From: Bacteroides sp. AN502(2024)
GTDB lineage: Bacteria; Bacteroidota; Bacteroidia; Bacteroidales; Bacteroidaceae
Assembly (NCBI RefSeq): GCF_041227145.1
Contig: NZ_JBGFSP010000003.1
Coordinates: forward strand, 1,984,001 to 2,048,000
DNA length: 64,000 nucleotides
Direction: 5' to 3'
Below the pieces are notes generated by a model that had not been told where the DNA came from, made no database searches, and saw nothing but the letters and a program-made list of their open reading frames with translations. A program made the position numbers and the translations under genes. Shown here one piece after another: positions 1 through 10,289 of this stretch. The first letter of the stretch is position 1, and each line of letters opens with the position of its first letter.

Positions 1-150
1 ACTTTATTGAAGCAATATCCTGATCTTCCTATTGCAGAGGTTAGTGACCGTAGCGGATTTAACGCACCCGTATATTTCAGTCGTTGTTTTAAAAAACAGT
101 TCGGTTGCACTCCTCAAAATTACCGGAAAGAAAAGAGACAGGCAGACTGA
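1..150 (+). CDS. C-terminal end of an AraC-type DNA-binding regulator (partial)
   Basis: The reading frame is open from the first base of the window and ends at TGA 148-150, giving 49 residues. It has the second helix-turn-helix half of the AraC/XylS family: IAEVSDRSGFNAPVYFSRCF followed by KKQFGCTPQNYRK, the usual F-K-x-x-x-G-x-(S/T)-P-x-x-Y-R ending. In Bacteroides such a tail usually belongs to a hybrid two-component regulator or a stand-alone AraC activator; the window cuts off everything upstream, so the choice is open. It converges with the GH95-like gene, with only one base between the two stop codons. By position it may regulate the neighbouring GH95/GH88 genes (inference). Confidence 0.8.
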   Translation, partial: TLLKQYPDLPIAEVSDRSGFNAPVYFSRCFKKQFGCTPQNYRKEKRQAD

Positions 151-151
151 G

Positions 152-2413
152 TTAGGACTGTATCTTTTTTCCAAAACAATTCGTTCTGTTATTTTTTACA
201 GGACGAATTGTGAAGTCCGATTGGGTACCTTTGGAATAAATAATGACTTCTTCATCTTTCCGTAAATCTATCTTATACATGTTTTCGGATAAAATTGTGA
301 CTTTCATGTTACGTTTTCCTTTAAATACAGGTGAAGATATGTCAGTTACTACAGTACAGGGTTCACCTGCAAGGCTTTTGATAGCGATAAATTCAGTTTT
401 GCCGTTTTTTCGGCTGGCAGTAATAAGGAAAGCCCCTTCAGCCCGAAAATCTTTATAGGCGATCTCTTTCCAACAGTCGGGAACAGCGGGAAAGATACGT
501 AATTTTCCACCCCAACTTTGAAGTAACATATCGTGAATGGATTGGGCGGCGGACAGTGGTGTTTCAATGACCGGACCCGATTCACGATAAAGTGTGTTGA
601 CTGATAAGAATTTGGTAAACAACTTGTTAAGGTATGTGAGTGCTTCATTGCCATGACCCAAAGCAGATGATATGGAAGAGGCTCCGGTGCATGAATATCC
701 CTGATGTGCTCCGGATTTGCTTTGCCAGTAAAGGAGAGATTTTTCTATGAGCTTATATTCTGCGGGATTCTCTTTATTAATGAGATATAAAGGATAGGCA
801 GCCAGCAAATGCGAATAGTGGTGATGAGAGAAAGCATAAGGAACATCCCGTCCTATCATAAGTCCGTTTGTCGGGTCTGCAGGGAATGGGGTGAGTTCTT
901 CCAAAATTGTTTTCCAACGGGGAATAAGAGGGTCGTCTATTTTTAACCGGTCGGTAATGTCAAGTAATGTCCGACAACCCCAACGCAGCAATGCCAAGTC
1001 GAAGTTGCAATCTTCCGCACTGCCATATTCAGGAGAGTATGTTCGGGGGAGATGTATCTTACCGTCTTTTTCTTTGTAGGTAAAGTGCAGGTAGTAATTG
1101 ATTGATTGTTTAAGTACGGGAAAAAGTTTGTTCAGTAATAGCTCATCATCCATTTTATGGCGGTAAATCAGCCATAGACTGTGGCATACCCAAGGTAAAA
1201 GTCCTACTTCCGGAACTTTGTCCACACCGGGGATACCGACTTCGCCGGATTCGCATAGCAGGTTTGACGAACGTCCTATTGCCAATGCGTCTGAGCGGTA
1301 GGCTTCCGGTACGTTCTTTTGAAGGTTTTCTATGTTATTGTAAATGGCATTTTCTAAGGATGCCGCCAAATCGAGATGATTGGAGGTATTGAGTGCCCAA
1401 TAGGTGAGTTGTACATTCAAATTCCACCATGCATTGGGCCATGGAGTGACGGTAAGCCACGGGCCGGTGTTGTCTATCAGTGCACGATCGCCGCGTGTGG
1501 CACTGGCTAGTTTGTACAACTGTATCCAGTAGAAGTTTTCTTTCATCCCATCCGGCAGAGTAAGAAAACTGCTTGGATAGTAGTGATTCCACCAGGAGCG
1601 GTGCTGTTTCTTTAATTTTCCGATTCCTGTTGCCAGTGCATTATTCAAAATCCGAACGGCATCCTTTTCTGCGGTAGCTTCGGGATAGGAGTGGGTTACG
1701 GTAATCCAATAGGTACGTTCATTCTTTTTGTTTTTCGTTTCTTTCCATGCAACGGCCGTTTCACCTCCTGCCTGTAACTTTTGGACGGATATTCCCGGCT
1801 TTACTTCCGGGGTGGGATTCAGAGAATAGTCTTCGGGTACTTTTATCCACTTTCCTTCTCCCTTTGCGTATAGATAACGCGGGCTTTGGGCAGATGCGGG
1901 TATCCATTCCCAACGAAAGTTTTTCTCACCGTCGGTAGCGGTAGTCTGAACCAGCATTACCATATCATTGGCGTGTACATAAGCGTGCAATCGTATGGTT
2001 CCTCGAGTCGTTGTTATTTCTGCATTTGTTTCTGCATTCCAGATGTCAAGATGCATTGTTCCGTCTACTATTTTACCTTCGGGGTGTAAGGCAAAATGTC
2101 CGGTTAGTAGCCGGGGGATGGCATATAAGTCTGTTCCCGCTCTATGGTCATGTACAGAACAGTTGCCGGTTTCAAACCGGATATAGTTCTGTTCCGGTTC
2201 CTTATAAATCATAAGTCCCAGCATGCCATTACCCATATAAGCCGATTCATACCAGTATTCGGGTAGTGTTTCCCAAATCAGATCTTGTTTCTGCATAAAA
2301 ACAGGCCAGTCTATGTCAGTTTTTACTTTTTCTGTTCGGGCGGATGCAGGTATATATCCTGTTACTGACAGACAAAGGTATAAAATAAAAATGCGTATTT
2401 TAATGTTGTTCAT
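152..2413 (-). CDS. GH95-like glycoside hydrolase (alpha-L-fucosidase / L-galactosidase type)
   Basis: This 753-residue protein starts with a Sec signal peptide (hydrophobic to about residue 24, ending ASA), so it is exported, probably to the periplasm. The fold resembles GH95: an N-terminal beta domain with YWYESAYMGNGMLGLMIY, then an (alpha/alpha)6 barrel with WNLNVQLTYW (compare the GH95 N-x-Q-M-N-Y-W region), SPEYGSAEDCNFD, FSHHHYSHLLAAYPL and a C-terminal segment MLLQSWGGKLRIFPAVP, where GH95 enzymes have MLLQSH.G.I.LLPALP. GH95 members cleave alpha-L-fucose or alpha-L-galactose ends. The protein is somewhat divergent and could belong to a related unclassified (alpha/alpha)6 family. A GH88 gene is divergently transcribed next to it, which suggests work on an acidic plant or host glycan. 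The start ATG at 2413 lies about 20 nt after a good promoter. Confidence 0.7.
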   Translation of the reverse strand: MNNIKIRIFILYLCLSVTGYIPASARTEKVKTDIDWPVFMQKQDLIWETLPEYWYESAYMGNGMLGLMIYKEPEQNYIRFETGNCSVHDHRAGTDLYAIPRLLTGHFALHPEGKIVDGTMHLDIWNAETNAEITTTRGTIRLHAYVHANDMVMLVQTTATDGEKNFRWEWIPASAQSPRYLYAKGEGKWIKVPEDYSLNPTPEVKPGISVQKLQAGGETAVAWKETKNKKNERTYWITVTHSYPEATAEKDAVRILNNALATGIGKLKKQHRSWWNHYYPSSFLTLPDGMKENFYWIQLYKLASATRGDRALIDNTGPWLTVTPWPNAWWNLNVQLTYWALNTSNHLDLAASLENAIYNNIENLQKNVPEAYRSDALAIGRSSNLLCESGEVGIPGVDKVPEVGLLPWVCHSLWLIYRHKMDDELLLNKLFPVLKQSINYYLHFTYKEKDGKIHLPRTYSPEYGSAEDCNFDLALLRWGCRTLLDITDRLKIDDPLIPRWKTILEELTPFPADPTNGLMIGRDVPYAFSHHHYSHLLAAYPLYLINKENPAEYKLIEKSLLYWQSKSGAHQGYSCTGASSISSALGHGNEALTYLNKLFTKFLSVNTLYRESGPVIETPLSAAQSIHDMLLQSWGGKLRIFPAVPDCWKEIAYKDFRAEGAFLITASRKNGKTEFIAIKSLAGEPCTVVTDISSPVFKGKRNMKVTILSENMYKIDLRKDEEVIIYSKGTQSDFTIRPVKNNRTNCFGKKIQS

Positions 2414-2440
2414 GATGTTGTATGATTATTATGTTGCAAG

Positions 2441-2471
2441 CAAAGATGAAGATTATATCTGTATTAATCAA
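2441..2471 (-). promoter_or_regulatory. Bacteroides-type promoter for the GH95-like gene
   Basis: Read on the minus strand, TTG (2471-2469) is followed after 20 nt by CATCTTTG (2448-2441), one mismatch from the Bacteroides primary-sigma -7 box TAnnTTTG. Transcription would start near 2434, about 20 nt before the ATG. On the other strand a TATATTTG at 2595-2602 with TTA 20 nt upstream is a weaker candidate for GH88. Confidence 0.5.
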
Positions 2472-2680
2472 TATATTCTCGGTCGATTTGGGAGATTTGG
2501 AAAATAGATGCAATTATTGAGGACAATTTAGTCAGATAAGATAAAAATAAATGGTGCTATTTTGCCGTATATTAATATATTAGTTTAATAACAGTATATT
2601 TGTATTCTCATAGTTTTATACAAATATATACTTGTTTATTCAGAAAAGAAATTATTTATTTACCATAAGAAGTATATAAC

Positions 2681-3919
2681 ATGAAATTGAAAAGCTTTAT
2701 TCTTGCAGGATGTACCGCTCTTTTTGTTGCTGCATCTTGCAGCCAAAGAGCAGTCGAGAAACAAACATGGGTTGAAAAAGCTATTGAAAACGCATGCGCT
2801 CAAATCGGATTGGAAATTGATACTATCGAAAGCAGTGGTAAATTTATGAATCCGGTGACACTGAACGATAAGGGCGGTGTCTATTACTGCGGATACGCTG
2901 ACTGGCGGAGTGGCTTTTTCCCCGGTAGCGTGTGGTATCTGTATGAATTGACAGGTGACACAACTTTGCTCCCGCTTGCTCAAAAATATACGGAAGCTAT
3001 TAGCGAAGCGCAAAATCTTACCTGGCATCATGATATAGGCTTTATCATTCATTGCAGTTTCGGCAACGGATTGCGTCTGACAAACAAGCCAGGTTATAAG
3101 GAGGTAATGATTCAGGCTGCAAAATCTCTTTGTACCCGTTTTCGTGAAAAACCGCAAGTGATTCAAAGTTGGGATGTGAAAGGAAATAGCTGGCAGTCGA
3201 AACGTGGTTGGGAGTGTCCTGTTATTATAGATAATATGATGAATCTCGAATTACTCTTTGAGGCAACCAGACTTTCGGGTGATTCTACTTTCTATAAAGT
3301 AGCGGTGATGCATGCTGATCGTACTTTGAAGGAACAATTCCGTCCTGACGGAAGCTGTTATCACGTTGTTGATTATAGTATTGAAGATGGCACCGTACGG
3401 CATCGTCAGACAGCACAAGGCTATGCTGACGAGTCTGTCTGGTCCAGAGGACAAGCATGGGCTATCTATGGATATACCGTATGCTATAGAGAGACACTCA
3501 ATCGTACTTATCTTGACCAGGCAGTCAAGACTTTCGAATTCATGAAAAATCTTAAGAATATGCCGGCAGATTGTATTCCGTACTGGGATATGGATGCTCC
3601 TGACGTTCCTGCCGCACCGCGGGATGCTTCCTCGGCTGCTGTCATCGCCTCCGCTTTGTATGAAATGAGTACTTATGATATACCGTCTGCCGCTGCTTGC
3701 AAGGTGTATGCCGATAAAATAATGGAATCGCTTGCATCGGAGGTCTATACGGCTAGATTGGGTGAGAACGGGCGGTTTATCCTGATGCATAGTGTAGGCA
3801 GTATTCCTCATAACAGTGAAGTGGATGTTCCGCTAAATTATGCGGATTATTATTACCTGGAAGCCTTGAAACGTAAAACGGATATTGAAAAAACACTTTT
3901 GAAAGAAGAACGACTCTGA
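2681..3919 (+). CDS. GH88 unsaturated glucuronyl/galacturonyl hydrolase, lipoprotein
   Basis: The product has 412 residues and a lipoprotein signal peptide with the lipobox Cys in AASCSQ (about residue 20). GH88 enzymes hydrate the 4,5-unsaturated uronic acid left at the non-reducing end by polysaccharide lyases. Supporting sequence: YADWRSGFFPGSVWYLYELT near residue 75, IDNMMNLELLFEAT near residue 183 (the family's catalytic Asp region), YADESVWSRGQAWAIYGY near residue 248, and PYWDMDAPDVPAAPRDASSAA near residue 300. Length and motif order fit the family. No polysaccharide lyase gene is in this window, so the unsaturated substrate must be made by enzymes encoded elsewhere. Divergent from the GH95-like gene. 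Confidence 0.88.
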   Translation: MKLKSFILAGCTALFVAASCSQRAVEKQTWVEKAIENACAQIGLEIDTIESSGKFMNPVTLNDKGGVYYCGYADWRSGFFPGSVWYLYELTGDTTLLPLAQKYTEAISEAQNLTWHHDIGFIIHCSFGNGLRLTNKPGYKEVMIQAAKSLCTRFREKPQVIQSWDVKGNSWQSKRGWECPVIIDNMMNLELLFEATRLSGDSTFYKVAVMHADRTLKEQFRPDGSCYHVVDYSIEDGTVRHRQTAQGYADESVWSRGQAWAIYGYTVCYRETLNRTYLDQAVKTFEFMKNLKNMPADCIPYWDMDAPDVPAAPRDASSAAVIASALYEMSTYDIPSAAACKVYADKIMESLASEVYTARLGENGRFILMHSVGSIPHNSEVDVPLNYADYYYLEALKRKTDIEKTLLKEERL

Positions 3920-4090
3920 AAATGAAAGTTGTTTTATTTATATGTTCACCACGTCCGCTAGGCTGTATCTCCAAGGGATTCACATGATAATTCTTAATCA
4001 GGATACGCACGACAGAGGTAGCACGAATCACACAATAATAACGTAAGGAGAGTAAATAGGAATATTCAGTAAATGTTCCCCCCAAATACC

Positions 4091-4133
4091 ATGGCATATG
4101 AAGATGATAGAGTATAATCACTTCATATGCCAT
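4091..4133. repeat. 13-bp perfect inverted repeat downstream of GH88
   Basis: ATGGCATATGAAG (4091-4103) and CTTCATATGCCAT (4121-4133) are exact inverse copies with a 17-nt loop. On the plus strand the stem is followed by an interrupted T-rich stretch, so it could be a weak terminator for GH88, about 170 nt after its stop. Nothing else is recognised in the 319-bp gap 3920-4238. Confidence 0.45.
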
Positions 4134-4238
4134 TATTATTGTCATTTTTCTGTATATTCTCATATACTCTTATCTGACAAGACATGAAGTTCCGGAAGAA
4201 GTCTTCTGACCTCTTCTGATTCTTTCAGTAAACTCATA

Positions 4239-5597
4239 TCATGCAGCTTTCCCCGTTCTGTTCCTGATCTTGTCAATCATCAGTATGGCATTTGCTGTAT
4301 GTATTCCGAAGAAAATCCACAGTATTTCCGTCTTCTTGTTCCTTGCCTTTATCCTTGCGAGCGAGTAATGTTGCTTTTGAGTGCCGAAGCTTCCTTCAAG
4401 CCGTGTGGCCCTTTCTTTTGAGAGTTCGCTTCTAAGCACCTTCCTCAAAGGCTCATCTTTGCCCGCCCTTCCCTTGCGCACAAAGGATGTGGATATCCCA
4501 TATTTAGTACAGAACTTTCTGTTGGCATTATTGGCATATATGGAATCGGCAGCCACACATCTTACCCTTACATTCATCAGCTTCTGCTGCATACGGATAC
4601 AGTCCTTCAAGCGTATCCCCTCATTGAAAGCCTTGAACGAGAGGTGTTCGATGAACGATATGCCGTCTATCTGTATATTATTGACCTTTGCACCGAACTC
4701 GACGGACTTGGTTTCCTTGCCTCTGACGATGGGACGTACATAATGACGGTCGATGCTGATGATGCGGTCACTGACTTTTCGCCCTTCAAACATTTCCTTT
4801 TCCTGTACAAGCACCTTTCTGATGATGGAAAGACGCTTATGGTAATCCTGCGTATATCGGAGTAAAGCACCGTACTCGCTATGGAGCCCATCCCTTTGAC
4901 TGAGGAGCTTTTCAAGAAGCTTGATCATACGGCGCTTAAGCATTCCTGTCCTTGAAGCTCTCCTCTTTCTTTTCTTGCAGTAGGACAGATAGGATTCCGC
5001 CACATTCCTGTATTTGTTGCGCGGACGCCTTATGCCCAGATCCCTGCAATGCCGGCATATATGCCTGTAGAGCCATTCGATGCTTTCCCAAAGGAGTTTC
5101 ATGTCCGTAGGAAAACGCATGTGGCTCTCATAGCATGTGGCATCGGTCATGCAGACGTGAAGGTTATCAAGATAAGGTTTCCAGTGTGAAGCCAGGATCT
5201 CCTGGAAGGAATCAATGTCAAGGCGGGATGCTATCTCATTACGGATGGCACTGACTATCTTGAAGTTGGTTATGGGAAGGGACGGGGGGATCATGATTCC
5301 ACAGAACATCTGGTAGTGTATGTTCCCGTTCAGATGTTCCACCAGTTTCCTGTCGGAGAATCCGGTGTATGCCTTCAGGACCATAAGGGCGATCTTTGCG
5401 GAAGGACTGAATATGTTCCTGCGGCCCAAACGTTGTTCAGACAGGCCTGCGGCTTTTGCCATACGATCAAATGGAAAGACCGAATGAAGCCTGCCAAGCT
5501 CACTCTCATGAAAACTCTTGCGGTATTTTTCCAGAATATCAAATTCTGTAAAGCCCAAAGTTGGGTGGATTTCTGAAATTTTTTGTATCTTAGCCAT
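4239..5597 (-). CDS. DDE transposase, IS1182/IS5-like with DUF772 N-terminus
   Basis: The 452-residue protein has the DUF772-type N-terminal region common to IS1182/IS5-like transposases (NIFSPSAKIALMVLKAYTGF, HLNGNIHYQMFCGI, near residues 60-100). Candidate DDE acidic residues are in CMTDATCYESH (about 150), CVAADSIYAN (about 350) and RLEGSFGTQKQHY (about 400). A basic linker, CKKRKRRASRTGMLKRRM, sits mid-protein. The ORF is full length with no visible frameshift, so the element may be active. Clear terminal inverted repeats could not be fixed by eye, so the element's borders are not given. Family assignment is by resemblance of motifs only. Confidence 0.75.
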   Translation of the reverse strand: MAKIQKISEIHPTLGFTEFDILEKYRKSFHESELGRLHSVFPFDRMAKAAGLSEQRLGRRNIFSPSAKIALMVLKAYTGFSDRKLVEHLNGNIHYQMFCGIMIPPSLPITNFKIVSAIRNEIASRLDIDSFQEILASHWKPYLDNLHVCMTDATCYESHMRFPTDMKLLWESIEWLYRHICRHCRDLGIRRPRNKYRNVAESYLSYCKKRKRRASRTGMLKRRMIKLLEKLLSQRDGLHSEYGALLRYTQDYHKRLSIIRKVLVQEKEMFEGRKVSDRIISIDRHYVRPIVRGKETKSVEFGAKVNNIQIDGISFIEHLSFKAFNEGIRLKDCIRMQQKLMNVRVRCVAADSIYANNANRKFCTKYGISTSFVRKGRAGKDEPLRKVLRSELSKERATRLEGSFGTQKQHYSLARIKARNKKTEILWIFFGIHTANAILMIDKIRNRTGKAA

Positions 5598-5670
5598 ATC
5601 TTAGTTGGGGAATTTCCCCCGTTTGGGCCGTCAAACCTTGTTTTCGGGGGAATACCTAAAGATACTAAAA

Positions 5671-5712
5671 AGCCAACTAATTCGCAATAATTTGTGTATG
5701 AATTAGTTGGCT
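5671..5712 (-). terminator. Intrinsic terminator of the leuS-yitT-rdgB operon
   Basis: AGCCAACTAATTC (5671-5683) and GAATTAGTTGGCT (5700-5712) form a perfect 13-bp stem with a 16-nt loop. Read leftward, the stem is followed at once by TTTTTAG, as in a rho-independent terminator. It lies 83 nt past the rdgB stop and before the transposase gene, so it should end the housekeeping transcript there. Confidence 0.7.
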
Positions 5713-5794
5713 CATTTTATAATATTTAATGAATGTCCCTAAATAAAGTAGTTTTCTTCATTGTGTTTTATGTTTTTATTGAGTATGGATAATA

Positions 5795-6379
5795 TTAACG
5801 TTGCAGGAATTCGCAGAGCTTCTGCACAGCCACCGCACGATGGCTAATTTTATTTTTTATCTCATTTCCTAGTTCAGCGAAAGTCTTGTTATAACCTTCC
5901 GGTTTGAAAATAGGATCGTAGCCAAACCCCGAATCGCCACGTTTCTCTTTGATTATTTCACCTTTTATCACTCCTTCGAAAAGATATTCCTTTCCATCCA
6001 GTATCAGTGAAATAGCAGTGCGGAATTGTGCTTTACGGTTTTCCTCTCCTTCCAGTTCGTGAAGAAGTTTGAGCATATTGGCTTGGGCGTTGTGTCCTTC
6101 ACCTCCTGCATAACGGGCAGAATAGACTCCGGGAGCTCCATCTAAAGCTTCCACTTCCAATCCCGTATCATCGGCAAAACAATCCAGATGATAGTTTTTA
6201 AAGATATAGGAAGCTTTTAATAGCGCATTTCCTTCCAGTGTTTCAGCTGTTTCGGGAATATCCGTTTGGCAACCGATATCGTTGAGACTTAGCAATTCTA
6301 CTTTATCTCCCAAGATAGCGGCTACTTCTTTCAGTTTATGGGCATTATTGGTAGCAAATACAAGTTTGCGTTTCATCAT
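5795..6379 (-). CDS. rdgB: RdgB/HAM1 family dITP/XTP pyrophosphatase
   Basis: This 194-residue cytosolic enzyme hydrolyses non-canonical purine triphosphates (dITP, XTP, ITP) to monophosphates, keeping them out of DNA and RNA. Family signatures are present in order: [14 protein letters not shown] (residues 4-17), [14 protein letters not shown] (about 46-59), [20 protein letters not shown] (about 68-87, catalytic acidic pair), SGFGYDPIF (about 149-157) and [10 protein letters not shown] near the C-terminus. There are two successive Met codons at the start; either could be used. It is the last gene of the leftward leuS-yitT-rdgB cluster, 46 nt after yitT. Confidence 0.95.
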   Translation of the reverse strand: MMKRKLVFATNNAHKLKEVAAILGDKVELLSLNDIGCQTDIPETAETLEGNALLKASYIFKNYHLDCFADDTGLEVEALDGAPGVYSARYAGGEGHNAQANMLKLLHELEGEENRKAQFRTAISLILDGKEYLFEGVIKGEIIKEKRGDSGFGYDPIFKPEGYNKTFAELGNEIKNKISHRAVAVQKLCEFLQR

Positions 6380-6425
6380 TTATTTTTTGTTTTAACAGGG
6401 GTATTCAATATTTATCAACCGGTTA

Positions 6426-7343
6426 TTATTTCACTTTCAGCTTATCGAATCCTTCACCATATACACCGATAACGGAACTTTGAGAGATAAAAGCATTCGG
6501 GTCAATACGTTTTACCAAACGGAAGATGTCGAGTGATTGGCGTTTCTTGGCAAGTACTACCAGCACTTTCACATTTTTTTTGCTGTACCATCCTGTACCG
6601 TCGAGTACCGTTACTCCTCGGTCGGCATCTTTTATGATGCTATCGGCTATTTCATCATATTTCTTTGAGAAGATAAAGAATTGAACCGATTGACGGGCAC
6701 TGTTGATAATCCAGTCGAGTACAACGCCGATGATGAACAGAGTGACAAAACCGAAAATAACCCGGCGCCAATCATGAAATATAAAGTAACAGGAACTGAT
6801 AATGAATACATCACAAATCATAATCATTCGTCCGAGTGATACATCTTTGTATTTATTGACGATGGCAGCGATAATATCTGTTCCACCCGTACTTCCATTG
6901 TAGTTGAAAGTAATACCCAAACCTACACCGCACATGGCTGCACCGATAATACAGGCCATGAAGTCCTGTCCTGTACCGAGTAATAACGGTTTACCGTCCG
7001 GTGTCATATCCGGTGCTTTTACATAATTATTCACTACCAATTGGAACAACCAAAGTAGAAAAGTCAGTATAAGAATAGCATAAGTGGTTTTTATACTAAA
7101 TCTTGGACCTAATATCCGGATTGCAAAGGTCATTAGAACTGCATTAATGATGAAGTATGACCATTGGATTGGAAATCCTGTTGCATAATAGATAATAGCT
7201 CCGATACCGGTGGTTCCTCCGGTAGTTATCTGATAAGGTAACAGGAATGCGGCCCATCCCAAAGAATAACTTATTAATCCGAGAGTGATGTAGATATAAT
7301 CTTTCACTTCTCTCATTACTTCTGCTTTTGTTAGTTTATACAT
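6426..7343 (-). CDS. YitT family membrane protein (DUF161 + DUF2179)
   Basis: The 305-residue protein has a membrane part of five or six helices (about residues 14-215, including AAFLLPYQITTGGTTGIGAI and FNYNGSTGGTDIIAAIVNKY, glycine-rich repeats typical of YitT/DUF161). It ends in a soluble DUF2179 domain (about 235-300, with RGVTVLDGTGWYSKK). The transport substrate of this family is not established. It lies 16 nt downstream of leuS and is almost certainly cotranscribed with it and rdgB. Length and architecture are normal for the family. Confidence 0.9.
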   Translation of the reverse strand: MYKLTKAEVMREVKDYIYITLGLISYSLGWAAFLLPYQITTGGTTGIGAIIYYATGFPIQWSYFIINAVLMTFAIRILGPRFSIKTTYAILILTFLLWLFQLVVNNYVKAPDMTPDGKPLLLGTGQDFMACIIGAAMCGVGLGITFNYNGSTGGTDIIAAIVNKYKDVSLGRMIMICDVFIISSCYFIFHDWRRVIFGFVTLFIIGVVLDWIINSARQSVQFFIFSKKYDEIADSIIKDADRGVTVLDGTGWYSKKNVKVLVVLAKKRQSLDIFRLVKRIDPNAFISQSSVIGVYGEGFDKLKVK

Positions 7344-7359
7344 AAGATCTATAATTATG

Positions 7360-10194
7360 TTATACTACAACGTTTACAATCTTCTTCGGAACGACAATGA
7401 TCTTCTTCGGAGTCTTGCCGTCAATCCATTTCTGCGAACGTTCGTCGGCCAATACAGCTGTTTGGATAGCATCCGAAGTCGCATCTGCTGCAAATTCCAT
7501 ATTGAAACGTGCTTTTCCGTTGAAAGAGATTGTGTAGTTGACGGTGTCCTCTTTCAGGTATTCTTCGTTGTATGCAGGCCATTTTGCATCGCATACGGAA
7601 GTTTTGTGTCCCAATACGTTCCACAACTCTTCACAGACGTGTGGTGCGAAAGGAGCAAGGATAATAATAAGTTGTTCCAGAATCTCCTTTTTGCTGCATT
7701 TAAGGTTGAAGAGTTCGTTCACACAGATCATAAATGCACTGACAGAAGTATTGTAAGAGAACTGTTCAATATCACCTGTCACCTTTTTTATCAACTTGTG
7801 AAGGCTTTTCAATTCTTCTTTCGTTGCAGGCCCGTCTTTTACCATATATTCGTCTGTACGGCTGTAGAACAACGACCAGAATTTACGGATAAAACGGTGC
7901 ACACCGTCGATACCGTTTGTATCCCATGGTTTGGACTGTTCTACCGGTCCGAGGAACATTTCATACATACGAAGTGTATCCGCACCGTATTTTTCCACAA
8001 TCATGTCCGGATTGACTACGTTGAACATGGATTTGCTCATCTTTTCAACTGCCCATCCGCAAACGTATTTTCCGTCTTCGAGGATAAACTCGGCAGTTTT
8101 GTATTCAGGACGCCATGCTTTGAATGCTTCCAGATCCAGTATATCATTCGATACGATATTTACATCTACATGAAGCGGAGTAACCTCGTATTGATCTTTC
8201 AGGTTCAGAGAAACGAAAGTATTGGTATCTTTAATACGATATACAAAATTGCTGCGACCTTGAATCATTCCTTGATTTACTAATTTTTGGAATGGTTCTT
8301 CCATTGTAGATATACCCATGTCGTACAGGAATTTATTCCAGAAACGAGAGTAGATCAAGTGTCCTGTTGCATGTTCGGTACCACCCACATAAAGGTCTAC
8401 GTTTTTCCAGTACTGGTCAATTTTCGGATCAACCAATGCCTCATGATTGTGTGGGTCCATATAGCGGAGATAGTAAGCCGATGAACCGGCGAATCCCGGC
8501 ATTGTGTTCAACTCCAGCGGGAAGATGGTTACATGGTCAATCTTTTCATTTTCTACGACACATTTGTTCACTGTGTCCCAAGCCCATTTGGTGGCGTGTC
8601 CCAATGGAGGTTCACCTGTTTCGGTAGGCAGGAATTTGGCCACCTCCGGAAGTTCCAGCGGCAGACAACTTTCATCAATCATGTAAGGCATTCCGTCTTT
8701 GTAGTAGACAGGGAACGGTTCGCCCCAGTAACGCTGGCGTGAGAAGATGGCGTCGCGCAGACGGTAGTTCACTTTCACACGGCCCAGATTGTGTTCTTTT
8801 ACATATTTCTTGGTTGTTTCTATCGCTTCTTTGATAGTCAATCCGTTCAACGAAAGATCACAGTAAGGAGTGACATCCGGGCGCGGAGAGTTACAAACAA
8901 TACCTTCTTTGGCATCGAAACTTTCTTTGCTTACATCACAACCTTCTACCAACGGGCGGATTTCCAGTCCGAAATGTTTGGCGAATGCATAGTCGCGGCT
9001 ATCGTGGGCAGGTACGGCCATGATGGCACCTGTTCCGTATCCGGCCAGTACGTAATCGCTGATCCAGATAGGCACTGCTTCACCCGTGAATGGATTGATG
9101 GCATACGAACCACTGAATACACCGGTAACACTACGGTCAGCGATACGTTCGCGTTCCGTACGTTTTTTGGTACGATCGAGGTAAGCATCTACTTCTGCTT
9201 TCTGTTCAGGCGTTGTTAATTGTGCTACCAATTCGCTTTCCGGAGCCAATACCATAAAGGTAACGCCAAACATAGTATCTGCACGAGTGGTGAAAATAGT
9301 GAATTCGAGATCACTGTCTTTTACTTTGAATTGCACTTCAGCACCTTCCGAACGTCCGATCCAGTTTCTTTGGGTTTCTTTCAGAGAATCCGTCCAGTCG
9401 ATTGTGTCCAGTCCGTCGAGCAGACGCTGTGCGTAAGCGGATACACGCAGACACCATTGGCGCATTTTCTTTTGAACAACAGGAAAACCACCGCGTTCGC
9501 TGACTCCGTCCACTACCTCGTCGTTTGCCAGTACAGTTCCTAATTCGGCGCACCAGTTTACCATTGTTTCACCCAGATAAGCGATACGATAGTTCATCAG
9601 GATCTCTTGCTTTTCTTTTTCGCTTTTGGCATTCCATTCTTCGGCGGTAAAGCTGATCTCTTCGTTACAAGCGGCATTGAGTCCTTTGTTTCCGCAGATG
9701 GTGAAGGCTTTTTCCAGCTCTTCGATAGGACGGGCTTTCTGTTCATCGTTGCAATAATAGCTGTTGAACATTTTTTGGAAGGCCCATTGTGTCCAGTGGT
9801 AATATTCAGGGTCGCAAGTACGGATTTCCCGGTTCCAGTCGAAAGAGAAACCTATTTTATCCAACTGTTCGCGATAGCGGTTGATATTGTTGACGGTAGT
9901 GATAGCAGGATGCTGTCCGGTTTGGATGGCATATTGCTCGGCGGGCAGGCCGTAAGCGTCATATCCCATCGGGTTGAGTACATTGAAGCCTTGCAGTCGT
10001 TTGTAACGGGCGTAAATGTCCGAAGCAATGTATCCCAGCGGGTGTCCTACGTGTAGACCGGCTCCTGACGGATAAGGGAACATGTTTAGGACATAAAATT
10101 TTTGTTTCGAATCATCTTCCCTAACTTGGTAGGTTTTCTCTTCCACCCACCTTTTCTGCCACTTCTTTTCAATTTCTCTGAAGTTGTACTCCAT
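7360..10194 (-). CDS. leuS: Leucyl-tRNA synthetase
   Basis: This 944-residue class Ia synthetase charges tRNA-Leu with leucine. The HIGH-type motif is in [17 protein letters not shown] (HVGH near residues 47-50) and the KMSKS motif is in EKMSKSMFN near residue 718. A large CP1 editing insertion (about 220-420) carries the hydrolytic editing motifs ([29 protein letters not shown]), and the anticodon-binding region follows. The C-terminal extension ends [18 protein letters not shown]. Length suits a bacterial enzyme with Bacteroidetes-type insertions. It is the first gene of the leuS-yitT-rdgB operon. A TAAATTTG -7 box on the minus strand (10256-10249) is a plausible promoter, though its -33 element is poor. 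Confidence 0.97.
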   Translation of the reverse strand: MEYNFREIEKKWQKRWVEEKTYQVREDDSKQKFYVLNMFPYPSGAGLHVGHPLGYIASDIYARYKRLQGFNVLNPMGYDAYGLPAEQYAIQTGQHPAITTVNNINRYREQLDKIGFSFDWNREIRTCDPEYYHWTQWAFQKMFNSYYCNDEQKARPIEELEKAFTICGNKGLNAACNEEISFTAEEWNAKSEKEKQEILMNYRIAYLGETMVNWCAELGTVLANDEVVDGVSERGGFPVVQKKMRQWCLRVSAYAQRLLDGLDTIDWTDSLKETQRNWIGRSEGAEVQFKVKDSDLEFTIFTTRADTMFGVTFMVLAPESELVAQLTTPEQKAEVDAYLDRTKKRTERERIADRSVTGVFSGSYAINPFTGEAVPIWISDYVLAGYGTGAIMAVPAHDSRDYAFAKHFGLEIRPLVEGCDVSKESFDAKEGIVCNSPRPDVTPYCDLSLNGLTIKEAIETTKKYVKEHNLGRVKVNYRLRDAIFSRQRYWGEPFPVYYKDGMPYMIDESCLPLELPEVAKFLPTETGEPPLGHATKWAWDTVNKCVVENEKIDHVTIFPLELNTMPGFAGSSAYYLRYMDPHNHEALVDPKIDQYWKNVDLYVGGTEHATGHLIYSRFWNKFLYDMGISTMEEPFQKLVNQGMIQGRSNFVYRIKDTNTFVSLNLKDQYEVTPLHVDVNIVSNDILDLEAFKAWRPEYKTAEFILEDGKYVCGWAVEKMSKSMFNVVNPDMIVEKYGADTLRMYEMFLGPVEQSKPWDTNGIDGVHRFIRKFWSLFYSRTDEYMVKDGPATKEELKSLHKLIKKVTGDIEQFSYNTSVSAFMICVNELFNLKCSKKEILEQLIIILAPFAPHVCEELWNVLGHKTSVCDAKWPAYNEEYLKEDTVNYTISFNGKARFNMEFAADATSDAIQTAVLADERSQKWIDGKTPKKIIVVPKKIVNVVV

Positions 10195-10289
10195 AGTGAT
10201 AAAGTTTTTATTTATAGTGATTTATATTGTTATTTCTAATTCGAGGCACAAATTTACGTGTTTATTTTCAGATAATCACGTTTTCCCTA

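Noticed and set aside
7357..8283. 308-codon plus-strand ORF
   Set aside because: It lies wholly opposite leuS, has no recognisable domain or start context, and is a shadow of the conserved synthetase frame.
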